A stretch of 64,000 nucleotides of DNA from Alphaproteobacteria bacterium (lineage in GTDB: Bacteria > Pseudomonadota > Alphaproteobacteria > Rs-D84): contig JAFVUD010000005.1 in NCBI GenBank assembly GCA_017502865.1, positions 80,007 through 144,006 on the forward strand, in the 5' to 3' direction. Below, piece after piece: positions 8,230-16,410 of the stretch (the stretch's first letter is position 1; every line of letters begins with the position of its first letter). The notes below the pieces were generated by a model. That model saw only the letters and a list, made by a program, of their open reading frames with translations, did no database searches and was not told the DNA's origin. Both the position numbers and the translations under genes were made by a program.

Positions 8230-9705
8230 TTATACCAAACTGTGTCCCGTCATTTCTGGTGGTTGTTTAATCCCAATGATTTTCAGCATTGTTGGTGCAA
8301 TATCTGCCAAACCACCATCGGCAACCGATTCGATTTGACCATTCGACACCACAACCAAATTCACAGGATTTGTTGTATGTGCCGTCCAGGGTCCATTGTT
8401 TACCGTATCCCACAATTGCTCTGCATTTCCATGGTCCGCAGTAATCAGCATAACCCCATCCAACGCCAACACCGCCGGCACCAATCGTGCCAATTGTGCA
8501 TCTAAAACCTCCATCGCACGCACCGTTGCATCCAGGTTGCCAGTATGTCCAACCATATCACCATTGGCCCAATTCAATATAACAACATCAAATTCGCCCA
8601 ACTTTGGCAACAGTGCATCTGTAATTTCAACCGCAGACATTTCTGGTTTCATATCAAACGTTGCGACATTTGGCGATGGTATTAAAACCTTTTCTTCTAA
8701 ATCAAAATCAACATTACGTTCTGCATCCATAAAGTATGTCACGTGATTATACTTTTCTGTTTCTGCAATACGCAGTTGTGATTTTTCGTTTTCAGCCAAA
8801 ACATCACCCAGCGTATTTTCCACCACCATATCTTCAATCAGGGCAGGGCACAATTCATTCAAGCCTTCACCATACTGTGAAAAACATAAAACATGTGCTT
8901 TTGTTTTTAATATTTCACGCATGATTTGACGTGCACGGTCACTGCGGTAATTCCCGAACAAGAACCCATCGCATTCACGAATTGGTGTGTCACCATCAAT
9001 TACGGTTGGCCATATAAATTCATCTGTTTCACCACGTTCCTGGGCCATTTTAAATGCGTCCATGGCATTGACTGCATGATATTTAGATTTTGCCCCTGCA
9101 ATCGCATCAATGGCAACCGCCGTTCTGTCGTGGTTTTGATTTCTGTCCATTGCATAATAGCGGCCCGAAACAGTTCCCCACTTAACCCGACCGTTGGCAA
9201 AATATTGTGCCAAATCATTTTGAATTTGTTCTACATATTTTACCCCAGATTGTGGCGGTGTATCACGACCGTCTGCAATGAAATGCAACACGACGTCCAA
9301 TCCAGAATCCAACACATAACGCACAATTGTAATAATATCATTTATATCAGAATGTACACGCCCATCAGACATCAATCCACCGACATGAACACGACCGCCC
9401 GCCGCCCGCACATCTGCGATAAAGCGTTGCAGGTTTTTATTTTTATCCCAGTTTTCTAATTGAAAACGTCGCAAAAATTGGTTAACTACACGTCCTGCCC
9501 CAATTGTAATATGTCCAACCTCGGAATTTCCCATTGTTCCATCGGGCAGACCAACTGCCGTTCCACTGGCATCCAATTTACTGTGCGGATATTTGGCCAG
9601 CAACCCATTCCAAAATGGCATTTTTGCCATTGCAACCGCATTACAGTGCGTGTCTGTATTAATTCCCACACCGTCCATAATACATAAAACTAACGGTTTT
9701 GTCAT
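8230..9705 (-). CDS. gpmI: 2,3-bisphosphoglycerate-independent phosphoglycerate mutase
   Basis: 491 residues. MTKPLVLCIMDGVGIN is the metal-binding start of the alkaline phosphatase superfamily domain; GTMGNSEVGH carries the phosphorylated Ser61; DGRDTPP and ITADHGNAEQ supply further manganese ligands. It interconverts 3- and 2-phosphoglycerate in glycolysis. A longer reading frame exists upstream, but GGGGGAAAGC stands directly before this ATG, which fixes the start. Monocistronic between a shared terminator and the xre gene promoter region. Confidence 0.97.
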   Translation of the reverse strand: MTKPLVLCIMDGVGINTDTHCNAVAMAKMPFWNGLLAKYPHSKLDASGTAVGLPDGTMGNSEVGHITIGAGRVVNQFLRRFQLENWDKNKNLQRFIADVRAAGGRVHVGGLMSDGRVHSDINDIITIVRYVLDSGLDVVLHFIADGRDTPPQSGVKYVEQIQNDLAQYFANGRVKWGTVSGRYYAMDRNQNHDRTAVAIDAIAGAKSKYHAVNAMDAFKMAQERGETDEFIWPTVIDGDTPIRECDGFLFGNYRSDRARQIMREILKTKAHVLCFSQYGEGLNELCPALIEDMVVENTLGDVLAENEKSQLRIAETEKYNHVTYFMDAERNVDFDLEEKVLIPSPNVATFDMKPEMSAVEITDALLPKLGEFDVVILNWANGDMVGHTGNLDATVRAMEVLDAQLARLVPAVLALDGVMLITADHGNAEQLWDTVNNGPWTAHTTNPVNLVVVSNGQIESVADGGLADIAPTMLKIIGIKQPPEMTGHSLV

Positions 9706-9823
9706 GCTTTCCCCCATATACTTACATTGATTCACCCACATGATACTATTTTTTTAATGGAAAAAAATAAAAAAATCATGTAAAATTCAACCAGAAAAAG
9801 AATTTCTATCTAAGGGGGAAGTT

Positions 9824-10237
9824 ATGCCAGGAAAACCATACACACCAAGTGTTGTTGATATTCACGTTGGTCGCCGCTTACAGATACGCCGCACTATGTT
9901 GGGACTGTCCCAGAAAGATTTAGCAGAAAAATGCGGTGTCACATTTCAACAAATTCAAAAATATGAATGTGCCGGCAACCGTGTGTCTGCATCCCGCCTG
10001 TTTGATTTAAGCCAGGCTCTAAATACACCAATTGATTTCTTTTTTATGGGATTGCCGGGCAATCTGCCATCTGAAAACAAACGCAACCGTTCAAAACCCC
10101 AGATTTCAGATCAACAGCCCCAGGATCCATTAAGCAAAACAGAAAGCCTGGAATTAATAAGATTATACTGGAAATTACCAGACAACGACAAACGTGAATT
10201 GGTAATGAAAATGTTGCGTACATTAAACACCCAATAA
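9824..10237 (+). CDS. Xre-family helix-turn-helix regulator
   Basis: 137 residues. An N-terminal Cro/CI HTH spans about residues 13-67 (VGRRLQIRRTMLGLSQKDLA, then CGVTFQQIQKYE and RVSASRLFDLSQALNTPIDF), a type very common in Alphaproteobacteria. The second half (SLELIRLYWKLPDNDKRELV) is a short helical tail seen in many of these regulators. Probably a dimeric cytosolic DNA-binding protein; target unknown. TAAGGGGGAAG lies 4 bases before the ATG. Confidence 0.88.
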   Translation: MPGKPYTPSVVDIHVGRRLQIRRTMLGLSQKDLAEKCGVTFQQIQKYECAGNRVSASRLFDLSQALNTPIDFFFMGLPGNLPSENKRNRSKPQISDQQPQDPLSKTESLELIRLYWKLPDNDKRELVMKMLRTLNTQ

Positions 10238-10255
10238 AAAACAATCCAATAAATA

Positions 10256-10276
10256 ACCGCCCAGAAATAGGGCGGT
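10256..10276. terminator. terminator between convergent genes
   Basis: ACCGCCC (10256-10262) pairs with GGGCGGT (10270-10276), followed by TTAATTTTTATT on the plus strand. It closes the xre gene and the minus-strand Cys-rich gene. Confidence 0.8.
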
Positions 10277-10286
10277 TTAATTTTTA

Positions 10287-11834
10287 TTATTTTACCATTT
10301 GTCTTTTCACCGGGGTTCTTACCGCTTGTTGGAATTGAACCTGGGTTTGAATTTTACTAAATCCATTCGACGGCAACGTTGGCACCGCAGGCGATGTGTC
10401 AACCACAACACCCGCAGACCCAGAACCACCGCTACTGCCACCACTGCCACCTGGCAAAGAACTGCCACTGGTACCCGACGAAACGGACCCCAACGATGGC
10501 AAAGGACCCGCATTTAGCAAACCTGTGCCCGGCAACAAATCACGTTTCAGTGTTGGCAAAACCGCCAACGAGAAACCTGTGCCACTGGATGTTGTTGCAC
10601 TGTCTGCATCGCCCATGTTTTCAGTGTCTGTCACACCGTGAATTACACACACTTTATATTCGTCTGGTGTCACCTTGGGCCAACATTGGTCCAGAACGTT
10701 TGGTACCGTGTTACGTGTTTGACCCTTGCCATAAACCATGTCTGTTTTGCTGTATGCGGCTGCCGCCTGGCATTCGCCAGAATCCGCATTAAAGAATTGA
10801 CCTGTCTGGCACACAACGCATTGACCGTTTGTTGGATGTGGTCCACCCTTGATACCTGTGGCACAATCTATACATTCAAATGCACCCGCCGCTGGATATG
10901 CCTGACCCGGCTGTGTACAAAAGAACTTAGAACAACTGCCTACATTTTTCAAATAATGTGTCGCAGGGTTAAAGCTGGCTTCTGGGAACCCGTCACAGAA
11001 CGTCACACCTGCCGTTGGATCTGTCACGGCTTCGGCAACGGTCGGTGCACATTTACTGGTTGGGACACAGTCTGTATATTGTGCATTTGGTTCATATCCA
11101 CTGGCACATGCCAACACATGACGTCCTGTTTCTTTTTTTACTGTTTCAACATATGAATCATTGTCTTTCCAGTTAACACGTTGACACTGAACACGAACCG
11201 GCCCAATCATTACGCCATGTTCCAAGAATTTCGTAACCCCCAACAGAACGTCAATTTCGTTCTTTTTACTGCCGAAATCCGCCCCACAATATTTCTTTTT
11301 CTGGTACCACGCATCAAAACCTGCGACTTCGGATTCCACCTGACCCGCATCTCCGCCAGTTGTTTTTAAAGACAGTCCAGAAAACTTACCGCCCGATGTC
11401 GTTGTGTATGATGTATGGTCGCACGATGCTTCACCACTTGCCGCTGCACAGTTTTCACCTGCATACCCCGGTTCACATAACCAAACACATTTCCCATCTG
11501 TGTATCCATTTGGACGATAATACATTGTCCATGACTTTTTGTTTTTGCGTTTGTTCGCACACTGCAACTGATACGGACAGAAATACCCACCATGTGCCAC
11601 AATCTTTTTAGCAATCATTGCGACAATACCCCATTCGTCGCTATGCGTACCATGCTGACCACTTTTACCCAGTGTGCCTGCGATAATAAAATCTGGTGCA
11701 TTTTCCGCCGGGCAATTATCACGTTTGGTGTAACCCCATGCCGAACGCATATCTGATTTTACATTAATCGCATGTGCTGGCATCATCACCGCCATTCCCA
11801 ACAAAGCTGATAAAAATGCTCTATGCAAACTCAT
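10287..11834 (-). CDS. exported Cys-rich protein of unknown family
   Basis: 515 residues. Signal peptide MSLHRAFLSALLGMAVMMPAHA, then a body with more than 25 Cys, several in short EGF- or TNFR-like spacings (CVWLCEPGYAGENCA, CIDCATGIKGGPHPTNGQC, CQTGQFFNADSGEC), then a C-terminal Gly/Ser-rich linker (GSGGSSGGSGSAG) and a basic tail. The many Cys imply disulfide formation in the periplasm or outside. No enzyme motif is visible. The gene starts 21 bases after the 11856-14282 gene ends, with AAGGAAA before its ATG, so the two are probably one operon. Unknown function. Confidence 0.75.
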   Translation of the reverse strand: MSLHRAFLSALLGMAVMMPAHAINVKSDMRSAWGYTKRDNCPAENAPDFIIAGTLGKSGQHGTHSDEWGIVAMIAKKIVAHGGYFCPYQLQCANKRKNKKSWTMYYRPNGYTDGKCVWLCEPGYAGENCAAASGEASCDHTSYTTTSGGKFSGLSLKTTGGDAGQVESEVAGFDAWYQKKKYCGADFGSKKNEIDVLLGVTKFLEHGVMIGPVRVQCQRVNWKDNDSYVETVKKETGRHVLACASGYEPNAQYTDCVPTSKCAPTVAEAVTDPTAGVTFCDGFPEASFNPATHYLKNVGSCSKFFCTQPGQAYPAAGAFECIDCATGIKGGPHPTNGQCVVCQTGQFFNADSGECQAAAAYSKTDMVYGKGQTRNTVPNVLDQCWPKVTPDEYKVCVIHGVTDTENMGDADSATTSSGTGFSLAVLPTLKRDLLPGTGLLNAGPLPSLGSVSSGTSGSSLPGGSGGSSGGSGSAGVVVDTSPAVPTLPSNGFSKIQTQVQFQQAVRTPVKRQMVK

Positions 11835-11855
11835 CTTGCTATTTCCTTGTTTTGA

Positions 11856-14282
11856 TTACTCTGGTTTAACAAAGCATGTACCATTTTCCCAGTATCCATT
11901 CCCCAGGATTGTGCACTGCTGTTGATACCACGCATCGGTAAAGATACATTCGTCTGTGGTTGCATTATAAGTTGCCAATGGTGATTCTGCACCTGCATTA
12001 TATGCTTCACAGCGAACCTTGATTGTGTTTTCAATACACACACCCCAGTCTTTTCTGTCTTCGTCCCCGGCATAAACATTTTTGTAAAATGCTTTCAGTG
12101 TTGGTGTTGTACCTTGTTCATCTGTTTCAACCCAGTATCCATCCAACGCTTCACATTCTTCTAATAATTGGTATTCCAACTGTTCTGCGATATCCTGGAT
12201 AGACTTTTCAACCTGGATACGTGTCTGTGTTGGCAAAGAATCAAAACTTTTGTCTGTGGCCGTTGGATTTGCACAGTTATCCACTGCAAACTGTTTTATG
12301 TTCGCCGTCAACGTTGCTGTCAATTCTGGGCTTTCTGCATCTGTAATCGCCCCCAATGGCTTCAATCTGCAATTCCATGGGAATTCGTGTGTCCCAGTTG
12401 TTGGTGTACACAGTTCGGTCACATAATTATCAATTGCACCCGAACAACCTTCGGCTACACGCACCGTATCAACGTTGTCCACGAACGCCAACAGGGCGGT
12501 CAATCCACACGATGCAGATGCTGTCAAAGAACTGCTGGAATTGCCCTTGGTTAATTTACCATTGCCGTCAAATTCACACCCATCTGTATTGCCATACAGT
12601 GATGCACATGCAATAACTTTGTCCTGGCACATTTCTTTGGCGGCATAGACCGAAATCGCACCGGCTGCCTGGGCGGTTGTGTCATCGAAACTCTTTAACG
12701 CATTTGTCTGGGTGTCATAACATTCTTTCATTGTGCTGACACACGACATTCTAACTTCTTCTAACTTTACGTCTTGGGCCTGGGCAATTTCAATCAGTGC
12801 CACACGCTTAAATTCATCCCATACGACCTGGGAAATATCACGACATGAATCCAACGCAGTCGCTGCAAACATCTTGCGTGTTTCCAGGAACGAATTAAAC
12901 TGTTCATTCTGGGTCAAGATATCCGCACTGCCGTCCAGTTTGATTAAGTCGGTCAATTCAAACAAACGTGGGCTGTAAATCGGTTCGCCCGTTGATTGGT
13001 TAATATACGCCCCAGAATAGTCCAAACAACGTTTATAGTTTGCACCGCACGCCGTATCCTGGGTCAGGGCACTGCGAACCTTGTCCAAACATTCATTAAC
13101 GTCGGCACTGTTATGTGAACGATATTCTTCTAAACGGGCCTCTCTCAAATATTTTTCAGCCTGACGAACAGTCTGCAAAACACCTTCTCGTTTTGCATCA
13201 ACGTTCTTTTCATACGCATTACAGTCTTGGGAAATCATAATGCCATACGCACTTTGTGCCATATTAGACACCGCAGTGCTTTGGCATGTATCTTTGACCA
13301 TTGCAACACACTGTGCACTGGCGGCATTGTACAATTCCTGACCTTCTAAATCATTTAAATTGGTACCTGTACCACCACCAAAAATAGAACTAACCCCACT
13401 GCTGGACCAAATGTCACCCGCATCGGCGGTAAAATCTAAATCCAACACGCCCAACGAACCACCGGTACTTTTTGCAGGTGTGCTGCTTTTCTTTTTGCCT
13501 GATAACAAATCGCCAATTTCATTCAAAATAGACTGGGCACCACTGACGTCATTTTTAATCGCCATTTCACCAACCGTGGCTGTGTACATGGCGTTTACTT
13601 CGGCCGCCGTCTTGTCAACTGCATTCAAATTATTGTCTTCAAATTGCATCAACAGACGTTTTGCTTCGTCCATTGCATATTCTGTATCACGAAATTCTGT
13701 AAAACGAGAACTGCAAAAACAACGACGATATGTTTCATTTGCTTTGGCACAGAATTGATCCATACATGTTGCATACGCATCACGACAACCCGCATATCCG
13801 CCACCAATCTTGGAAACATCATCAAACACAGCCGTCGCACGTGCCAAACCTGCACGGGACACACCCGATGTTGATGCGTTTGTTGCACTGCGGGCTGTAT
13901 TGGCTACATGTGCTGCCGCACTGCGTGCAATATTCATACCACTGCGTGCATTTGATAACTCTTGTTTTGCCTTGCTGGCATTTGCGGTCGCTGCACGTCC
14001 CGACACACGTCCAGCCGCCGGTGCCACAACCCCAGAACGGGCCACATTTGCATTTGCCCGACGTCCCGTGTTCGTGGTTGCCGCACGGGATACAACCGTC
14101 TGGGCAACATCTGTATTCCCATCCCCACGTTTAACTGCACTGCCATCAGCACGCTGGGGTGCAACAATGGAATTCGATGCAGCACGTGGATTTTGTGGTT
14201 GGGCCGCAACCAATGCACCTGTTGTGCAAACAGCTGTCAACAGGGCAGAAAACTTTATAAAATCGGCGATACGTGTTTTCAA
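11856..14282 (-). CDS. large exported Cys-rich protein, paralogue of the 57991-60618 protein
   Basis: 808 residues. The only in-frame start is TTG at 14282, preceded by a stop and by GAGAG. A signal peptide (MKTRIADFIKFSALLTAVC to LVAAQ) leads into about 120 residues rich in Ala, Arg, Ser, Thr, then a Cys-containing helical body. YATCMDQFC, YRRCFCSSRF, CGANYKRCLD with TGEPI, and CEALDGYWVET have clear counterparts in the 57991-60618 protein (YFTCMDQFC, YRRCSCNDR, CGKNYHKCLD with TGAPI, CTNLQGRFIET). Probably periplasmic or cell-surface with disulfides. No known domain recognised. Neighbours on both sides on the minus strand are also unknown envelope-type genes. Confidence 0.8.
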   Translation of the reverse strand: MKTRIADFIKFSALLTAVCTTGALVAAQPQNPRAASNSIVAPQRADGSAVKRGDGNTDVAQTVVSRAATTNTGRRANANVARSGVVAPAAGRVSGRAATANASKAKQELSNARSGMNIARSAAAHVANTARSATNASTSGVSRAGLARATAVFDDVSKIGGGYAGCRDAYATCMDQFCAKANETYRRCFCSSRFTEFRDTEYAMDEAKRLLMQFEDNNLNAVDKTAAEVNAMYTATVGEMAIKNDVSGAQSILNEIGDLLSGKKKSSTPAKSTGGSLGVLDLDFTADAGDIWSSSGVSSIFGGGTGTNLNDLEGQELYNAASAQCVAMVKDTCQSTAVSNMAQSAYGIMISQDCNAYEKNVDAKREGVLQTVRQAEKYLREARLEEYRSHNSADVNECLDKVRSALTQDTACGANYKRCLDYSGAYINQSTGEPIYSPRLFELTDLIKLDGSADILTQNEQFNSFLETRKMFAATALDSCRDISQVVWDEFKRVALIEIAQAQDVKLEEVRMSCVSTMKECYDTQTNALKSFDDTTAQAAGAISVYAAKEMCQDKVIACASLYGNTDGCEFDGNGKLTKGNSSSSLTASASCGLTALLAFVDNVDTVRVAEGCSGAIDNYVTELCTPTTGTHEFPWNCRLKPLGAITDAESPELTATLTANIKQFAVDNCANPTATDKSFDSLPTQTRIQVEKSIQDIAEQLEYQLLEECEALDGYWVETDEQGTTPTLKAFYKNVYAGDEDRKDWGVCIENTIKVRCEAYNAGAESPLATYNATTDECIFTDAWYQQQCTILGNGYWENGTCFVKPE

Positions 14283-14339
14283 ATTTCACTCTCTCTAATG
14301 ATATTTTATCACTTTTTGCCAATATGAATCAATACCGAA

Positions 14340-14954
14340 TTATTCGATACAGCAATTAACCTTGCTTTTGACCCATTGACCTAACCGTTTAACCGTAGAT
14401 TTTGATTCTGTGGCTTTAACAGTTTCTTTGGCATTTGTTTTTGCAATTTTTTTATCTGCAACCGGTGCCAGTTCACATGCCCCCGTTGCACGTTCATAAA
14501 CTTCTGGTGCAATTTGCTTAACCCCCGTCAGGTCAATCAAATCCATATTAATCCCCCAGAACAGCGAATATAAATCATATGCTTTGTTGAACAGATTATA
14601 CGCATCTTCACGATTGCCGGCGGCGATTGCCTTGGTGCCAACTTCCATCAAACGCATGGCACCTGCCAACAAATGCTTTGAAATGCACCAAACTTCACCA
14701 TTTTCCGCCGTAGATTTCTTTACGATGCGTTCCATCAGTTCTTTACGCATATCACGCACAGTATTAATCAAATCATAAAAACCAGTTTTCTGGGTTTTTG
14801 CCCCACTGAAAAAGAAGTGTTCTTCCAGCGAAATCAAATTCATTAACGCAATCGACAGATCCTGGTCAGACGACAAATCCAGTGGATTTACTTTCTTGGC
14901 AGCATCAACCTGTTCAATCATTTCTTCCAGTGTCAATTTTTTTGCTTTTTTCAT
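14340..14954 (-). CDS. unknown helical protein
   Basis: 204 residues, no signal peptide, mostly helical. It starts MKKAKKLTLEEMIEQVDAAK and holds NREDAYNLFNKAYDLYSLFW, which resembles a TPR-like helix pair. The last 50 residues are Lys/Thr-rich (KTNAKETVKATESKSTVK) and end in CCIE. AAGGAA precedes the ATG, and the gene follows the 14970-15506 membrane protein after 15 bases, so the pair is probably cotranscribed. Function unknown; a cytosolic partner of the membrane protein is possible. Confidence 0.65.
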   Translation of the reverse strand: MKKAKKLTLEEMIEQVDAAKKVNPLDLSSDQDLSIALMNLISLEEHFFFSGAKTQKTGFYDLINTVRDMRKELMERIVKKSTAENGEVWCISKHLLAGAMRLMEVGTKAIAAGNREDAYNLFNKAYDLYSLFWGINMDLIDLTGVKQIAPEVYERATGACELAPVADKKIAKTNAKETVKATESKSTVKRLGQWVKSKVNCCIE

Positions 14955-14969
14955 CTCACATTCCTTTTC

Positions 14970-15506
14970 TTAGCAAATAACAATACCCATCTTTGGCAAC
15001 CAATGCAAAATCGCCCATACCACAACCGTTGTCACCAACAGACCTGTAAATGGCATAACAACTTTCTGGAATGGATATTTTGCATGTCCACCATTGTTCT
15101 TTTTGATATTTTCATACCACTTTTCCATTGTCCAAAATACCACAGACCCAATGATTGTCCCCAACAGAAACTGATCCATTCCCCAGATACAATTTGCCTT
15201 GTACACAACATAGGGCAGGGATGTTGGCACAAAATATACCAACGACAACAACGCATAATACGCCACAAAGTTCAAACCATACCAAAAACGCCCCTTAACC
15301 CCACGTTTTTTCATATAATTCGCCGTCCATCCAATCAACGAAAATGTCAATCCACCGGCCCAGATTGCGACGATAATATCGTCAACCCCGAACAAACGTG
15401 CACCTTCCAGGGCGGCCCCAACCGCAACCGTACACACCGGACAACCTGCATTGGCCATACCAATACCCGCCAATATTGCGGTCATCGCAAACAATATTTT
15501 TTTCAT
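14970..15506 (-). CDS. polytopic membrane protein with an N-terminal CxxC
   Basis: 178 residues. An N-terminal signal-like helix (MKKILFAMTAILAGIGMANA) is followed at once by GCPVCTVAVGAALEGARLFG, then about four transmembrane segments (IIVAIWAGGLTFSLIGW, FVAYYALLSLVYFVPTS, FLLGTIIGSVVFWTM, VVMPFTGLLVTTVVVWAIL). The CPVC pair at the predicted mature N-terminus could be redox-active or metal-binding, but nothing else in the sequence confirms this. AAAGGACG precedes the ATG. It lies between rsmH and the 14340-14954 gene on the same strand. Unknown family to me. Confidence 0.7.
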   Translation of the reverse strand: MKKILFAMTAILAGIGMANAGCPVCTVAVGAALEGARLFGVDDIIVAIWAGGLTFSLIGWTANYMKKRGVKGRFWYGLNFVAYYALLSLVYFVPTSLPYVVYKANCIWGMDQFLLGTIIGSVVFWTMEKWYENIKKNNGGHAKYPFQKVVMPFTGLLVTTVVVWAILHWLPKMGIVIC

Positions 15507-15563
15507 TAAAACGTCCTTTCCTTACTCAATTTTTTTAATCCTACAAAATTTACGCCCACTGGG

Positions 15564-16409
15564 TCAATATGATTTTATCACACCCCGCATATGTGCTGAC
15601 CGTGCACGTGGATTATGCTCTAATTCCATTTCCGTTGGCACCTGGGGTTTAACAAGAACAAACGGTGCCGCCACCACAACCGGCATACGTGGATCACCCG
15701 GTGCCACTGTCCACTGCTTAAATGTGTTTTTTACAATCCTGTCTTCCAGCGAATGGAATGTCACACACAGACACTTGCCACCAACCTTTAATTTTTCTGG
15801 CACCACCGCCAACGCACGTTCAACTTCGCCCATTTCATCATTCGCCGCAATTCGCAATGCCTGAAATACGGGTGCAACATCTTTCGGATTGTGAATTAAA
15901 TCACGCAATTCAAACGTTGTTTTGGGCAACGCATCTTTTATCGCACGTGCTAAAATTCCGGCCTTTTTAACATCGCCATAGTTACGCAACACGTCTGCTA
16001 ATGCGGCAACAGACAAACGGTTAATCAATTCCGCCGCGGTTTCACCATCGCTTGACATACGCATATCTAATGGTGCATCTGCACGAAACGAAAAACCACG
16101 TTCTGGGATATCAATCTGCATCGAAGAAATCCCCAAATCGAAAACAATCGCATCAACCACTGTGTCTAATTTGTCCAGATTTGAAAACGCCATCGGCATA
16201 AATTGGAAACGGTCACCATATTCCTGCTTTATCGCATTTGCATCATCGACCACATTTGGATCACGATCAAACGCAATAACATTCGCCCCACGTTCCAAAA
16301 ATGCACGGGTATAACCGCCGGCCCCAAACGTACAGTCCACAACCGTCTGGCCACGAATGTCGCCCAACGCATCCAGAACTGCATTCAACAATACAGGTAT
16401 GTGTTTCAT
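15564..16409 (-). CDS. rsmH: 16S rRNA m4C1402 methyltransferase RsmH (MraW)
   Basis: 281 residues. MKHIPVLLNAVLDAL, DCTFGAGGYTRAFLERG (SAM-binding loop) and FHSLEDRIVK are RsmH signatures; LGISSMQIDIPERGFSFR is the conserved core. It methylates C1402 of 16S rRNA at the decoding centre. AGAGG precedes the chosen ATG; a TTG three codons earlier is less likely. It starts one base after the dnaE stop. Usually the gene opens the cell-division (dcw) cluster; here it trails dnaE and is followed by unknown genes. Confidence 0.95.
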   Translation of the reverse strand: MKHIPVLLNAVLDALGDIRGQTVVDCTFGAGGYTRAFLERGANVIAFDRDPNVVDDANAIKQEYGDRFQFMPMAFSNLDKLDTVVDAIVFDLGISSMQIDIPERGFSFRADAPLDMRMSSDGETAAELINRLSVAALADVLRNYGDVKKAGILARAIKDALPKTTFELRDLIHNPKDVAPVFQALRIAANDEMGEVERALAVVPEKLKVGGKCLCVTFHSLEDRIVKNTFKQWTVAPGDPRMPVVVAAPFVLVKPQVPTEMELEHNPRARSAHMRGVIKSY

Positions 16410-16410
16410 A

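Noticed and set aside
13810-14298. Plus-strand frame opposite the Thr/Ala-rich segment of the 11856 protein
   Set aside because: Composition mirrors the real low-complexity gene on the other strand; no start signal and no domain.
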